Of a stretch of DNA of 64,000 nucleotides, positions 44,387 to 57,461 are shown one piece after another; within the stretch, counting starts at the first letter, position 1; every line of letters begins with the position of its first letter. The stretch is from positions 198,905 to 262,904 of the forward strand of contig WELA01001056.1 in assembly GCA_009602735.1 (NCBI GenBank), written 5' to 3'. The translations under genes and the position numbers were made by a program. This DNA is from Mesotaenium endlicherianum. Taxonomy: Eukaryota > Streptophyta > Zygnematophyceae > Zygnematales > Mesotaeniaceae. The notes beneath the pieces are model-generated. The model saw nothing but the letters and a program-made list of their open reading frames with translations. It was not told the DNA's origin and made no database searches.

Positions 44387-45402
44387 GGTGAGGAATCAAC
44401 ATTATGCGATATGTTCAGTATAAGTAGTATAAGCATGTTAATCGTACAAATTTCATTTGATCATATTGAAACAAAGAGGCATATTCTCTATTTGCATCGG
44501 CTCGCAAGACGCATGCGCTTCCAAACGATGTTTGTGACACGACTCTTGGACGTACATAAGAAATCACATGAATACACTCAAGCATGCCTGCTTGAGTGCA
44601 TCATACCCCATGTGTGCTTATAAATATGCAGCAATACGGGCAAATTCCAAATTGCGATACTTTCATGATGTATGTTGATTTGAACGAGTTGCACGCGTCA
44701 AAACCCACTGCATGGCGTAACTGTTCTGCATTCCCATGAACACATGATTTCTTGGCCACATATATGCTGTCATACATACCATACGCATACACATGCCGCA
44801 AGCTAATATTGCACATGCATGCACAACACAAATGCCTGTGCGCATGCACGGGCGTACGCACTCACGCACCCACGCATGTGGTTAAGCGCACACTTGCATT
44901 TTTATTCAATGCTTGTATACGTCCTTCAAACCTTATTTTGCGTATACCATGTGTAAACGCTTGCATGCATGCGTGCACCCAAAGCAATACAAAAGCGCAA
45001 ATTGGCACATGCATGTTTTCCACCACAAATGCACATATGCAAACACACACCAATCTCTACTTTAGCATAATATTTTTCACAAACTGTTAAGCGCCAACTA
45101 GAAGATGAATGTCACGTGCTGTATTCATGGTTGCACGCGCGTATCTATTTCACACGCCTGTACGCCCTGCGCACGCTCGAAAGGTCGACCGTGTAGCTTG
45201 TGCGGCTTTAATATACATTAAACCTTTTTAATACGTAGGGGAGACTGAGCTGGCTGGCGCTGGGCGGGCTCCTTTTCGTCCACACGTTGTTTGTATCCGG
45301 CAAACCCCTGGTACCATGTTCGATTGCGTTTAACGATGTGGTGACGGGTTCATCTGAATCCGCACGCTCGACTCTTGACGAGTCTAACGAGTGACCGGTA
45401 TC
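44387..45402. other. Intergenic, no gene seen
   Basis: AT-rich sequence followed by a stretch (about 44750-45060) rich in GCAT/CACG-type words. No convincing ORF or RNA gene. Confidence 0.6.
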
Positions 45403-46352
45403 GGGGCAAATTACCAAAGTAGCACTCCTACTTTCGTTTATTTCAAAATCTAGCACTCCAAATTTTGTTATTTTAAAACCAGCACTCGCGCATGTAAGGT
45501 CATGCCATGTAGGCCTTACATGTTCAAATGACGTGCCACACGAATTTGCACGCGACCCTTCTTGACACCATTTCTCTCTTTCGTTTCCAAAATCTTCCAA
45601 CACCACTTTTGTAATTGACCCACCTTCGCGATCCAAACTGCCCAATGACGCCAAATTTCGGGTGGACACATTGTCGCTACCTTCATTTTACTCTCCAAAA
45701 CTCTTTGAAGGCATTGACCGCTTTGCCGCGCCTCCAAATCGAAGACGACTTTTCGAACTCCATAGCCGGGTCTAAACCTCGGCGGGTCAACTAGGTACGT
45801 CTCATGGTGGTTAAATGTAGGTAAAACGTGGTGGTTAAATGTAGGTAAAAAGTGGCCGTTAAATGTAGGACGTAAGGTGCAACATGCTTACAAATAGAAA
45901 AGGATAGCCACAGGCAACCTCAATAGCAATGTGCCATAGTAACTAAGCACTTGACTTAGCCGCTACAATTAGCTACTTGTGATTACGTTCCTACCTGAAA
46001 TAGCAGAGAATGCGATGAATATAGTCTCTCAAGAAAATATAGGGTTAGAAAATAAAGGCGCAAGAAATAGGTCACGAAAATACATGTGGACCAATTTTTG
46101 GGCGTTCTTAGGTAGTTTGGTTCGTGAAATTGGACAGTTGGAAAAGTGGTGGTGGTCTATTTTGGAAACGAAAGAGAGAAGTGGTGTGTCAGGTAGGGTC
46201 GCGTGCAAACGCGTGTGGCACGTCATTTGATCGTGTAAAGCCCACGTCGAATCGTCTTACATGCGCGAGTGCTAGTTTTGTAATAACGAATCTTGGGAGT
46301 GCTATTTGTAGAATGAACGAAAGTTGGAGTGCTACTTTGGTAATTTGCCCCC
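45403..46352. mobile_element. Foldback element 1 (long inverted repeats)
   Basis: Arms of about 300 bp (45403-45720 and 46030-46352) are imperfect inverted copies, roughly 80% alike near the ends. Both start GGGGCAAATTACCAAAGTAG from the outside. The 24-bp unit around GGTTAAATGTAGG is repeated three times in the centre (45804-45869). Flanks share CGGTAyC (left CGGTATC, right CGGTACC), a possible worn target duplication. No transposase; probably a non-autonomous DNA transposon. Confidence 0.7.
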
Positions 46353-47748
46353 GGTACCGCCTGACGAGTTTTGTCACACATCGTGTCGAGAAGGTTTGGG
46401 CGGAAAAAGCCGAAGATAGGGGGTTGGCCAATATTTCTTCGCCAAATACGTCCAAGCCCTAACATGCACTCTACGCGATCTTTGACGAAGAATTCCTGCT
46501 CAACCTGGGAGCATGGGTTGCAATGGTCGTGTTGATCGGGGTATGAGTTTCAAACACCGCCCATCAGCTCAATGGGCTGAGCTCAACCAAGCTCAGCTCG
46601 TGATCAGTCCAAGAGCTGGGATCCGGATTCCAGTATATGTGTAGGGCTATTGTCTGGTCAGTATACCATGTGTTAACACATGTGTCTCCATGTGTATCGG
46701 GAAGCTAGTTTGGAGCGCACTGATTGGTTACATCTTGACTGTTGCAGTCCTTGCAAGGCTTACCTTGTCAAAAGCAGGGGTGCAGAATGGGCATGCAATT
46801 CTCCACATTTTCCTACTTCTCCGGCCTCAGGCTGGAGCCTGGAGGCTGGAGGGGTCGGGACAGTTTTGCGGCTGCTTCACTTTTCTTCGTCTCGCTTTGC
46901 CAAATTGACTGGGGCCGACTGGGGAAGTTTGGAGCCACATTTGGACATATATCAGATTGGTCAGACCTGTCCAGACCAGTCCAGGAATGGTCACACAGTG
47001 CATGTACGATTTTACGAAAATGTCAAGAGCCACTAGTATTATGTAGACAAGTAATGCTTCGGTCAGCAGATGACGTTCGTCTGAGCTCGTGGTTTTTACC
47101 AGTTTACAGTTCGTGCATCTCCGTTGTTTTTTTCACCATCACCCTCAATCACCCTACAAGATCCAGCCGTTGCTCCCCTACCATCATCCACGTTCGTCCA
47201 AAGTATGTGTGCTGCTTGAGATTTGGAAGAGACCTTGCAAAATTTGGCCTTAACTATTACATGAAGATAGGGTCAACCCAGCGCAACCCAGCGGGTCAGA
47301 CCACATCGGAGGTACTGGATGGCCTTGCATGGGACTGAAGCACCCTGGGGCATTGGGACTCGGGAGGCGGGACTCGGGAGTCGGGAGTCGGGAAGTGGTT
47401 GATCAGGAGCAATTCAGTTCGCTGATGTGAACTCGTGGCCAATTTTGACAGCCTCCAGATCAGCCGCCCTCACTATCTTGTCTAATTTTGTGGCACGGTG
47501 GCACCTGATATCGGCCGTCACTGCTCTCTCCTTCATCCCACCGTCATTGTGCCAGAGTCCGAAATTTGAAGGTGGCCAGAATGACGAGCAAACACGAGAG
47601 GAGATCGTACTTAGCCCAGCCCAGCCCTCATTCCATCTCACTTGCTTGGCTATCTGTCCTTGAAGGCTTAAGCTCCACACTCCTCATCTTTTTGCCGCAT
47701 AGAGCCACACTGCTTGCGCTTGGGTAGCGCTAGTTGCCAGGGCTCACA
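46353..47748. other. Upstream region of NRT2
   Basis: No gene recognised. A short GGGACTCGGGAGTC-type tandem lies at about 47345-47395. A 198-codon open frame at 46742-47338 has no recognisable features and is probably chance. Confidence 0.55.
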
Positions 47749-50700
47749 ATGGCGTACAATGCACAGGCTGGTGCCGTCGGGAATGACGTGGTGGGAGAGC
47801 CCGGATCTTCTATGCGCGGAGTTACCGGAAGGTAAGAAGCATACTCCCTGTAGTCTTGCATTGAGAGTGAAAGATCGTCACGACTTATGAAATGCTTGGG
47901 CTTATTGTTGTTTACTTTGATCAGGAAGTGGCCCAGCAGCAGAGGAGCCCCACAGAACAGTTATTTTAGAGGCTACTTCTGTACTTGCACAGTGAACTAT
48001 TATTTTTATTAGTTGCCCGCGTATAATTCGCGTTCTCAATCTGTTAGTTGGAAGTTACTTTTCTTATTCAGGCTCGGCACCATCATAGTTGATAGTCAAC
48101 TAGGCTGAAGGAGCACTCTGTTTTTTTTGCAGGGAATCAATCTTTTCCGCCGATGTGGGTGACGACAAGGATGTCTCTCCCATGTTCGATCTTCCTGTCG
48201 ACTCGGAACACAAGGCAAAGAAGATCAAAATCTTCAGGTATGTCTTAAGGATCCGCAAGTGCATTTGGGGCTTGTCTTGCTGCCTGGATCGCTTTCGAGC
48301 TGGAAATTTAAGTAGTAACCCGTCACAAATTTCTCTTGGACTATCAAGGCACATATATCCTGCTGTTTGCCCTGGTACTTGTGGTCGTGAGCACTCTTCC
48401 ACCTCCTGCAGCCGTGGAGAAGTGACCAGATCTCTGTGACTCCTTTTGGCAGCTTGAAGCAGCCACACATGAGAGCCTTCCACTTGTCGTGGTTCCACTT
48501 CTTCATAGCGTTTTGCTCCGCTTTTGCTGGTAAGTTGGGATCTGCCCTTGTCTCGATCATTCCATGAAGCAGCCTGTAGACAAGGAATTATGTTAGCTGC
48601 CTCACTTTGCAGTTGCAGCAGCCATGGCAGAGGCGAAACTCGTCTGCCACAATCTGCTCTATCCTGGTGGCCACTCGATCTCAGCCTGCTAAAGCCTTCT
48701 CGTTGGTTGTGCAGTGCCCCCCCTGAACCCCATCATCCGCGACAACCTGAACCTGACAAAGACTGATCTCGGGAACTCTGGCATTGCTGCCATCTCGGGA
48801 GCTATTGCCGCCCGTGTTGCCATTGGTAAGTTTGCCCCTTCCCCCACTCCTGTTCCCCCCNNNNNNNNNNNNNNNNNNNNNNNNNNNNNNNNNNNNNNNN
48901 NNNNNNNNNNNNNNNNNNNNNNNNNNNNNNNNNNNNNNNNNNNNNNNNNNNNNNNNNNNNNNNNNNNNNNNNNNNNNNNNNNNNNNNNNNNNNNNNNNNN
49001 NNNNNNNNNNNNNNNNNNNNNNNNNNNNNNNNNNNNNNNNNNNNNNNNNNNNNNNNNNNNNNNNNNNNNNNNNNNNNNNNNNNNNNNNNNNNNNNNNNNN
49101 NNNNNNNNNNNNNNNNNNNNNNNNNNNNNNNNNNNNNNNNNNNNNNNNNNNNNNNNNNNNNNNNNNNNNNNNNNNNNNNNNNNNNNNNNNNNNNNNNNNN
49201 NNNNNNNNNNNNNNNNNNNNNNNNNNNNNNNNNNNNNNNNNNNNNNNNNNNNNNNNNNNNNNNNNNNNNNNNNNNNNNNNNNNNNNNNNNNNNNNNNNNN
49301 NNNNNNNNNNNCCCCCCTCTCCCCGCCTTGTTCATATGTGCAGGCCCCCTGTGTGACATGGTGGGCCCACGCTACGCCGCCTCCTTCCTGCTCATGGGCG
49401 TGGTCCCCGCCGTGTGCGCCATGGCCACCGTGCGCGACGCGGCGGGCTACCTGATCACGCGCTTCTTCATCGGCCTCGGGCTGGCCAGCTTCGTGACGTG
49501 CCAGTACTGGATGAGCTCCATGTTCAACGCGCGCATCGTTGGCCTCGCCAACGGCGTGACGGCCGGCTGGGGCAACCTGGGCGGCGGCTTCATTCAGCTC
49601 GTCATGCCCGTGTTCTTCGCCATCATCCGCGACTCCTGCAACTCGCCCAAATTCACGGCGTGGCGCATCGCCTTCTTCATCCCCGCGCTCGCGCACATCA
49701 TCACCGGCCTTGTGCTGCTCACCTTCGGCCAGGACTGCCCCGACGGCCAGTACCTCTCCATGGTCCGCTCCGGGCAGCGCAAGATGGACAAAGCCTCCAA
49801 GGTACTCCCCCCCCCNCCCACACCCGCTGGCAACTCACAAGCGCTCTCACGTGCGATGCCTGCACACACGTCTTGATGCGTTGCACGTTGTAGAAAGGTT
49901 CATGCATAGGCAACCAGGTTTTGGTTCTCCTTACTTCACCTGCTTTCTACTGTTCTGGCCTAGCTCGTGGCTTGTGGGCTTGCAATGCCTTTCTCCCTTT
50001 TGGTGTGTCTAGGGAAGACAGAGGGTCTGAGCCAGCAGGCGACAACAGCCAAGGGACTTTTCTGACAAGACGGTGTGTGTGCCTGCCCGCCTTTGCCTCA
50101 GGTGGTCCTGAATGCGTTCACCAACTACCGCGCGTGGATCATGGCCCTCACGTACGGCTACTGCTTCGGCGTGGAGCTCACGGCCGACAACATCTTGGCT
50201 GAGTACTTCCACGACCGCTTCAACATGGACGTGGGCAAGGCCGGCAGCATTGCATGTGAGGCCCTTCACCCCCTCACCCCCTCCCCTGAGTTTGTCTTCT
50301 CTCCTCCTCGTGTCATCGCATCATCATCGCAGTGGCACTGCAGAGCCCCCGCACGACTCTGGCACCCCAGCGGTGGGGATATCCACTCTTGTGTGGCCTT
50401 TGATCCGTTTGTTGTTGAACTCAAGATGGCAGCACGTGCCTGTCTCCTGTTGGTGAGGGAGCTTGCGGCACCTGGCGTGATGGAAAGGAGACAGCCCGGG
50501 CTGCCTGACCTGGTTGAACCTGGTAGACGAGTGTACGGAGCGGGTGGGGTCCCGGTTGTGGTTGTGACTTCTTGGTCATTTTTATCTTGCACCTCTCGGG
50601 GTGGTTGCTACCTGGAGTCAGGGGCATGCATTTATCCTCAAGCAGCTGCAGGGTGAAACTCGATCACAATGTGCACTAGCTCCTACCTCCTAGCCGCCTC

Positions 50701-51750
50701 CCCTCCCCCACCCACCCCANGTTGCTCCTGCGCAGCCTCCTTCGGGCTCATGAACATCTTCTCGCGGCCATCGGGAGGCATCATCTCCGACCTGGTGGCG
50801 CGTCGCTTCGGCATGAGGGGCCGCCTGTGGGCGCTCTGGATGTTCCAGACCCTGGGCGGCGTGTTCTGCATCACCATGGGCTTCATGGACACTCTGTCGT
50901 CGTCCATCGCCGTCATGATTGTCTTCTCCTTCTTTGTGGAGGCGGCGTGCGGCATGACGTTTGGAATCATCCCCTTCATCTCTCGGAGGTCGCTTGGAAT
51001 CGTGTCAGGCATGACCGGTGCCGGAGGAAACTTGGGCTCTGCAGTCACGCAGGTGTGATCCTGCACCATCCTGCCTCTCCCTGCTGCCCAGCCTCCACCT
51101 TGTGAAAGATGGTCCTCCCATCTACTTCATTTCTTGCTCCTCTCTGCTGGGGGTAGATCCTTGAGGAACCTTGAGCTTGTCTACTAATTTTCATCCTCGA
51201 AAAAAAATCTCTCTTTACCACATCATTCATATGGCAGTCATCTGCTTTTCTTTCGGCCCTTCCAAGCCTGACAGGCAACTTCTTTTCAGCACATCTAAAT
51301 TGCACCTTGTAACATACTTGCAATCGATGACCTCTGCCCACTCGTCAGGGCTGAAGAGAGAGCCAGGTTGCAAGTGCCCCTGAATGACGGTTGCTGATGC
51401 GCGCGCACGCCTGGCTGTTCCTGTTTTGACGTGCACAGGCCTCCTTCTTCACCAAGAACCCCTGGACCACGGAGACGGGCCTGAAGTACATGGGCATCAT
51501 GATTGTGGGAGTGTGCCAGCTCCTGTGGCTCATGCACTTCCCCCAGTGGGGCGGCATGCTGTTCCCCGCCTCCAAGAAGTCCAACGCGACGGAGGAGGGC
51601 TACTACGGGGGGGAGTACAACGAGGATGAGAAGGCCAAGGGTCTGCACGTGAGCTCCATGAAGTTCGCCGAGAACGCCAAGGGCGAGCGTGGAGCCAAAG
51701 GCACCCTTAATGCTGAAGAGGCTGATGCGAGGAAGCCAACCGAAGTCTGA
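47749..51750 (+). CDS. NRT2: High-affinity nitrate transporter, NRT2 (NNP) family, 8 exons
   Basis: Proton-coupled nitrate importer of the plasma membrane (major facilitator superfamily). Exons: 47749-47831, 48133-48237, 48453-48529, 48715-48825, 49344-49801, 50102-50255, 50736-51052, 51439-51750. All introns are GT-AG and phases fit, giving 538 residues, the normal NRT2 length. Landmarks: [13 protein letters not shown] (45-57), the first nitrate signature AGWGNLGGG (199-207), the second [12 protein letters not shown] (424-435), and the hydrophilic C-tail with [10 protein letters not shown] and [12 protein letters not shown] as in land-plant NRT2. The N run 48861-49311 is wholly inside intron 4 and single Ns fall in introns 5 and 6. 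Land-plant NRT2 usually works with NRT3/NAR2, which is not in the window. Exon GC is much higher than in the flanks. Confidence 0.96.
48861..49311. other. Assembly gap (451 N) in NRT2 intron 4
   Basis: C-rich on both sides. Exon 4 ends at 48825 in phase 1 and exon 5 starts at 49344 in the matching phase, so no coding sequence is lost. Confidence 0.9.
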
Positions 51751-51965
51751 TACTGAAGCCTAAGTGGACACCTCTCTGCTACTATGGGTGATAGGAACTT
51801 GTTAAGCCGCCTTGACTCCTGATTTACTTATACGCATCTGTAGGATAGACATTGAAAATCTATTGGGAGAGCTTAAGGGTAGCACATTAGAAGCATGCAT
51901 CAATGTACATGGTACAGGAAGTAGGTTATAGAGTATATTATTTGATTTTGGGCCATGCACCAGGG

Positions 51966-51971
51966 AATAAA
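51966..51971 (+). terminator. Candidate polyadenylation signal of NRT2
   Basis: AATAAA 216 bases after the stop codon, the first such hexamer downstream. Confidence 0.45.
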
Positions 51972-53431
51972 GCAGGCTGCATACTCTCTAGGTCTGCAGT
52001 GTTAATAGTCTTCAAATTCCTGCACATGGTGTAGCAGGGCAAGGGGCATACAATATTGAATAGACAACAATCTAACAATCTCTGTTTTATGAAGTGCTTT
52101 CTCAAGGGTGAGGATGTCTTTACAACGCGATTGCAATAGGCACGTGAGGGTGAATTTTATGATAGAGTCGTGATGGGATGAAAGACTGACACAAAAAGAT
52201 GCGGAAGAGAGCGTACACATCTCGGTGCAATCCTGGGTTTATGCCCAGTTATTAGGCAGATCTTGACAATCTGAGCTCAAACTTCTTCTTTGGAGTATTG
52301 CGAGTAATCAGAGGTGTGAGGTGATATTTTACAATGTGCACAAAATTAGTGCTCCATACTATCATTGTGTTTAACAACTTAACATTACACTGACTTTTAT
52401 CACGCTTTTGATGAGTTTGGGAAAGCCTCACCTAGAATTACTACATAACGTGGAAATACTACCTGCAGAACCTTATCCTCCACAATTAACCTTAATCCTC
52501 CAAAAGTTCCATCACCTACCTGGACCCACACTCACGCTAGCTTCCAGGTTCCTTGTACCTCAGGAGTTGTTGATCATAGCTAGCCTTGTTACAGCTGGCT
52601 ATATGCAGCAGCCCGTACTCGAAAGACAGGACTGATATCCATCAACTCCACTATCAGCTCACCACTCCGAGGGAACATCAACATCTCACTGCAGCGTCTC
52701 TCACACACATGGGCCCAACTGAGCTTCGACAATGCCATGGGTGGATGGAAAAGAGGTAGCAGATTACTTACTTGGCCTGCTGCAATGGCACGACAAAAGC
52801 ATGCATGTTTCTCACAGATATCAAGACTTTTGAGTCTCGAGAGCGAGGGTTTCTTTTCACGCTAACAAAACATCAAACTTCAGTTTGCGAACCTTCAATT
52901 CCACTTTATATGGTTGAAAGCGTATGCATTACTTTCAAGGTCAAAGTTCTTGATGCAATAGTTTACAGGACATTCAATCAATTTTAATAACTGAAGCCTG
53001 GCACATCACCATGTCAAAGTGTGTAACACGTTCAAATTGGCCAGCAATGGCATGACAAAACGGCGAAGGGAGTATCTATAAGAAACTCCTAGAAGCTACT
53101 TTATAGTAGACATAAATGTGATACCCTATACAATCTTAACAACACCAGCAAGCTACTGCTGTGCTTGAACCTCATATCTGGAGGTAGACAACAATAGCTA
53201 CAATCTCGTACCCTTTTCAATATCATCTCTGTGCTTGCATCCCTGAATAAATCCTGAAGAAACCTCACGTGTCGTACCCTTTACCTACCTGGAGTACACC
53301 CCCCCTCTTGCAGCAAAGAAGACGAGAAAAGCTGAAACGTGCAGACAATGCAAGTAGTACACCTGATATCCGTCATTTTCATACATTGAAGAAGGAAGGG
53401 CAAAGAAGAGCGAAGGGTGTAGACGATGAAC
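51972..53431. other. Intergenic between convergent NRT2 and DIM1
   Basis: No gene seen. The 3' untranslated regions of both genes must lie here. Short open frames have no recognisable content. Confidence 0.6.
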
Positions 53432-55023
53432 CTAATATCTGTACTTGGTGGAGTAGTCCTTGGGAGCTACGACAAGACCCCGGCCTTTCCTGGCCCCTCG
53501 GTACACAGTCTCCACAATATCAATGAACTCCTGCTTGTCCTTGAGGGCCCAGTTGATCTTGTTGTTGTTCCCCGTCCCGAGATCAATCATGATGTGCTTG
53601 TTGCGGAAGAAGAACATGACGGTGCACGGGTCGTAGAGCTCGTACATGGTGTTGAAGTCGGGCACTTCTGTGATGTCGGCCAGGTAGATGACCGCAAAGT
53701 TCTTTATCGTCTCGGCCACTCCCGCCAGCACCTCGTCCATCTGCATTGACATCGGCAGCAGGGGGGCGGCAGAGGGGTGCAAGGGAGAGGGTTCACATAC
53801 GCATACACGCATACACGCACATCGCGAGCTTGAGTACACCCTCATGCAACCTTCTCTCAAAGAGATAGACAAGTGCACATGATGGAAGAGATGGAGATAC
53901 ATAGAGTGCTTACTTCCCAGACTTGCTAACCTTCGTCGTACTACTTGCCATTGATAGCCCAAACAGCGTAAGTATGGGTTTGACGCAGAGGGGATCAAGA
54001 GATATGCAGATCAGCAGTCCGTCCGCAGAGCTAATGGTGCCTCATCGCACAGCTTTGAGAGTTTTCCAAGTGGTATCCATCAGCTTTCGCTCTCATTTCT
54101 AAGCTTGAAACATATGGCCACAGGTACTGAGGTTGTGTGCAAGGCTACAGGTTGTAGTATGGCATGTGACATCACCAAACCAAGAGCCAGAGATGCCGAG
54201 GGTTGCTTCCAAGCTCTTGACAAAGGAGCAAGTTATGAGGACTAACTCGAACTGGAAGCACAGTACATTCTGCTGCTAGAAAGTTTGCAAGTATTCCTCT
54301 ATATACAAAACAATCAATGTTGGGGTTTTTGAACAATAAACTCCATAGCTTGAGGGTTATAGCTAGAGTTGCCACGCCCGGTAAAGTAAAGCCCTCCTCT
54401 GTCAAATTAGCAAGGTCGTTGCTGCCAACCCGGGCAGGTGTCTACAATACAGCCAAGGAAATGCCTCTTGAACCTAGGATCACGTTCTCGAGACTGTAAG
54501 CGTTTTTCTTCAAGGGCTATAAAAACTACCGATCGTGCCGGCTGAAGGAAAGCACACAGCGATGCTTTGTTTGGGGAAAGTGAGGAGACTGGAGGGGGAG
54601 AAAACCATGTATGGCCACAATATCTCGAGCTAGAGGCAAACAGGTGACCCGTTTCCTCATGACCAAGCATAAGCTGCTCCAAAAGACCATCACTGCTCCT
54701 ACTTTATATACTCATATTGCAAGGAGATACTAAACGAGTCATTGATTGCATAGCAACTTTGTGAAATGATGATTAAGAGGCCGAATTGAACTTCCATCGC
54801 GCATCCCTCCATATCCACGTTATGCCAGGTAGATAAACTTGCCCTCATCCACTAAGTAATTAAGCTTAATTTAATAAAGCTTGATAACTGGCATGGTTTT
54901 TACCTGCATACAAGTCTCATCCCAATCGTGCCCGAATCTTATGACTACAACACGCTCTTCTTCTCCTAAAATAGCCTGGTCAACAGCGTATCCACTGTGA
55001 AGATGAGGTAACAAGTAAGACAT
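53432..55023 (-). CDS. DIM1: U5 snRNP 15-kDa protein DIM1 (Dib1/YLS8), 2 exons
   Basis: Thioredoxin-fold component of the U4/U6.U5 tri-snRNP needed for pre-mRNA splicing in the nucleus. Exon 1 is 55023-54904 (MSYLLPHLHSGYAVDQAI to DETCMQ, 40 codons), intron 54903-53741 (1163 bp, GT-AG), exon 2 53740-53432 (MDEVLAGVAETIKNF to DYSTKYRY). The total is 142 residues, exactly the family length. The protein is nearly identical to plant and animal DIM1; visible differences are Tyr for Trp at position 12 and Ala for the usual Val in IYLADITEVPDF. Convergent with NRT2. Very strong conservation makes the call secure. Confidence 0.97.
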
Positions 55024-57461
55024 ACTGAACCACGTCAGAGGTCAGACCAAATTACACTCTCTACTTGCAATTTATGGCCTCTACTCAAGCAGCTATCGGT
55101 GCGTTAGTGTTAGAGAGGCGTCAACTGGGAGCACGTTTGCTTGTTCCTTTTCGATCAAAGATACAAACTTCTTCACAGAAGACAATCAGCTCGTTACAAT
55201 AGACGAAATGGTAGTAGCGATGCCGTGGGAACTATATCTTATTCAACACCAACAAGTGAAGAATCGATTCAGGACGCTCGCGAAGGGGAAACAATCATGA
55301 ACAGACATTTTAGCGTCATGCTTGTATTTCTCGCATCCTCCGGCTTCGTTCAGCGTAGTTTGGCGTAGTTGCTATTAGCTTTGTTTTTCCTCGCGCCAAA
55401 AGGTACGAAAGCCGAGGTTGACTGATGTTTACATACTTGAACCTGTTGTTGACTTCATGCTGACCCAAAACTGACTTAGGAAAAGAGATTCCGTCCTGCT
55501 ATCAGCCCTAACAAACAGGAGAAAAAAGTCAATAGGGGTGCGTAAATTACGACGGCACGCCGGACAAAGAAGAGGGCAGACCTTTCTATTCTATGTTTTA
55601 TGGATGTTATTTGCTTGTTTGGATGCTAGAATACCCGACTCAAACCAAAAGAATGTCTTCTAAAATTTTTACGATTTTGTCAAATTAAGGGGTCTTGAAG
55701 AGGGTAATAAAGAGGATCGAAACATACACAAATTAGGGCGTCATGAGGAACGGTAGTCTTTCACCAATCTTATCTCACGTGAAATTTTGCGTTGAGAGAG
55801 TAGGTCTGTTACTTTTCCACCAAGCGGCGCTAAACTCAATCCAAGCGCCTACTTTGTGGATCGATTTTGGCCACTTTACTACTTGTGTCTATCCGTGTCG
55901 GTGCCCCTGGACACGTGCCTTCACGTGTGGTGTTGACTTGGTCAACCTTTGTTGGTGGCTTTCACACGTGTGTCGTTGACCTGGTTGATTACAAAGGGCT
56001 GTGTCAGTGGATGGGCAGACCTCGTTGATTCTACTCCTCTGTTGACCTGAAACGGCAAAGCTCAAGTTCTTAATCAGCAGGCTTAGTGTTCACACACTAA
56101 ATTTACTTTCACCCTTTCCTTTCAAAGGGTTTTAATTGTTTGCAAAACATATTGGGTGCCTTTGATTCTCCTTACTCGCAATGCAGAAGTGACTACTTCT
56201 AGGCGGGTTCTTTACCCATGCCGACGGGTTCACAACGATTGTATTTTGTAGAAAGCAACGCAAGAATGAATGGAAATCAAAGAAAGTCGCCTTCTTATAC
56301 TATCGCGCTACTTTTTATGACGAACAAGCTGGCAAATTTCTGAACCTACAGCAATCTATTGCTGTTTGGCCAAAATTTATTTGCTCTTAATCACACTTAT
56401 TACTTTCTCACTGTAAGCTCATATTTTTGAGATTTTTAGCGACAATTTAGTCTTAGCACTTATTTTTTGCAAAAAATATAAGAACTTCAAAGTTGATTCG
56501 CAACTCACCATCTTATGCATACCCATACAAAGAGAAAAAAAAGTCTTAAAAACGTTGGCAAAAGCGTGGCTTTCAGGCTCCTCGTCGCTCGGAGAATGTC
56601 TTTCTTCTCCTTCACGCCTCTCCTTATCTCCTTTTCCGCATATAATGAATTCCAATACGATGTGTGCTTTTCTCACAAGTATACATGCAAGGTCCACCAG
56701 TCACTAATTTACATCCTTAACTTTCTTACACAAAAATTGGCCTTACAAACCATTTTTTGCCTTTTTCTGTCAAAGTTTTCAAATGCAGAGTAAAAGACCT
56801 AAATAAAACCAACATAAATTTTGTATGTTTTTTTTTTTTTTTTTCCTTACTACCATCTTTCAACTCCGTTTCACTATTCTTCTATGATGTACTTTTTTAG
56901 CTTACATCATTAAGAGGTAGGGTACTAAGCATGGTAATGAGTAAAAACAACACAAATGTCCGATTTTAGCATGTGACTATCCGCATCATATACAACAACG
57001 TTGAGTTGTTTCATGTATCAGTAATGTGTAGTAGATTACAAAGTATTATACGATACACTGCAAGTAAACTTTGTTCGTGATTAGGATTGGAATGAAAGTA
57101 ATACAAGTACAATGCAATTTTCCTATATGAATCCTTGAGACCTAAAGGCGTATGAGGGAAAGCTTCATGGTTTATAACATTGGCGCCTCTTTCAAGGCTT
57201 ATTACATTGCCGCAAGCATGATCGGAAAATGTAAAGGTTATCATATGTTTAATATTTATGCGTTTAAGTTAGGAAGGTAGAGCAAATGAAGAGAAAGTGC
57301 TTTGGGCACCGAGTAGCTAATTTTGATATGTGAAGAGACGAGGTACAAATTTGGTATAAGAACAATATTTTTGCGAGAAGTTAGGCACATCATTATCGAT
57401 TGTTAGGTTTAAACATGACTCGGTAAAAGTGTATGGAGGGTATTTTTGAGTACTTTCATAT
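55024..57461. other. Intergenic upstream of DIM1
   Basis: AT-rich. No gene or repeat family recognised; a poly-T run at about 56828-56844. The DIM1 promoter should lie near 55024-55300. Confidence 0.55.

Noticed and set aside
45208-46462. Similar ORFs in the two arms of foldback element 1 as a gene pair
   Set aside because: The protein similarity follows from the inverted nucleotide repeat; no known domain.
46742-47338. 198-codon ORF upstream of NRT2
   Set aside because: No family features, no splice or codon signals, composition like surrounding non-coding DNA.
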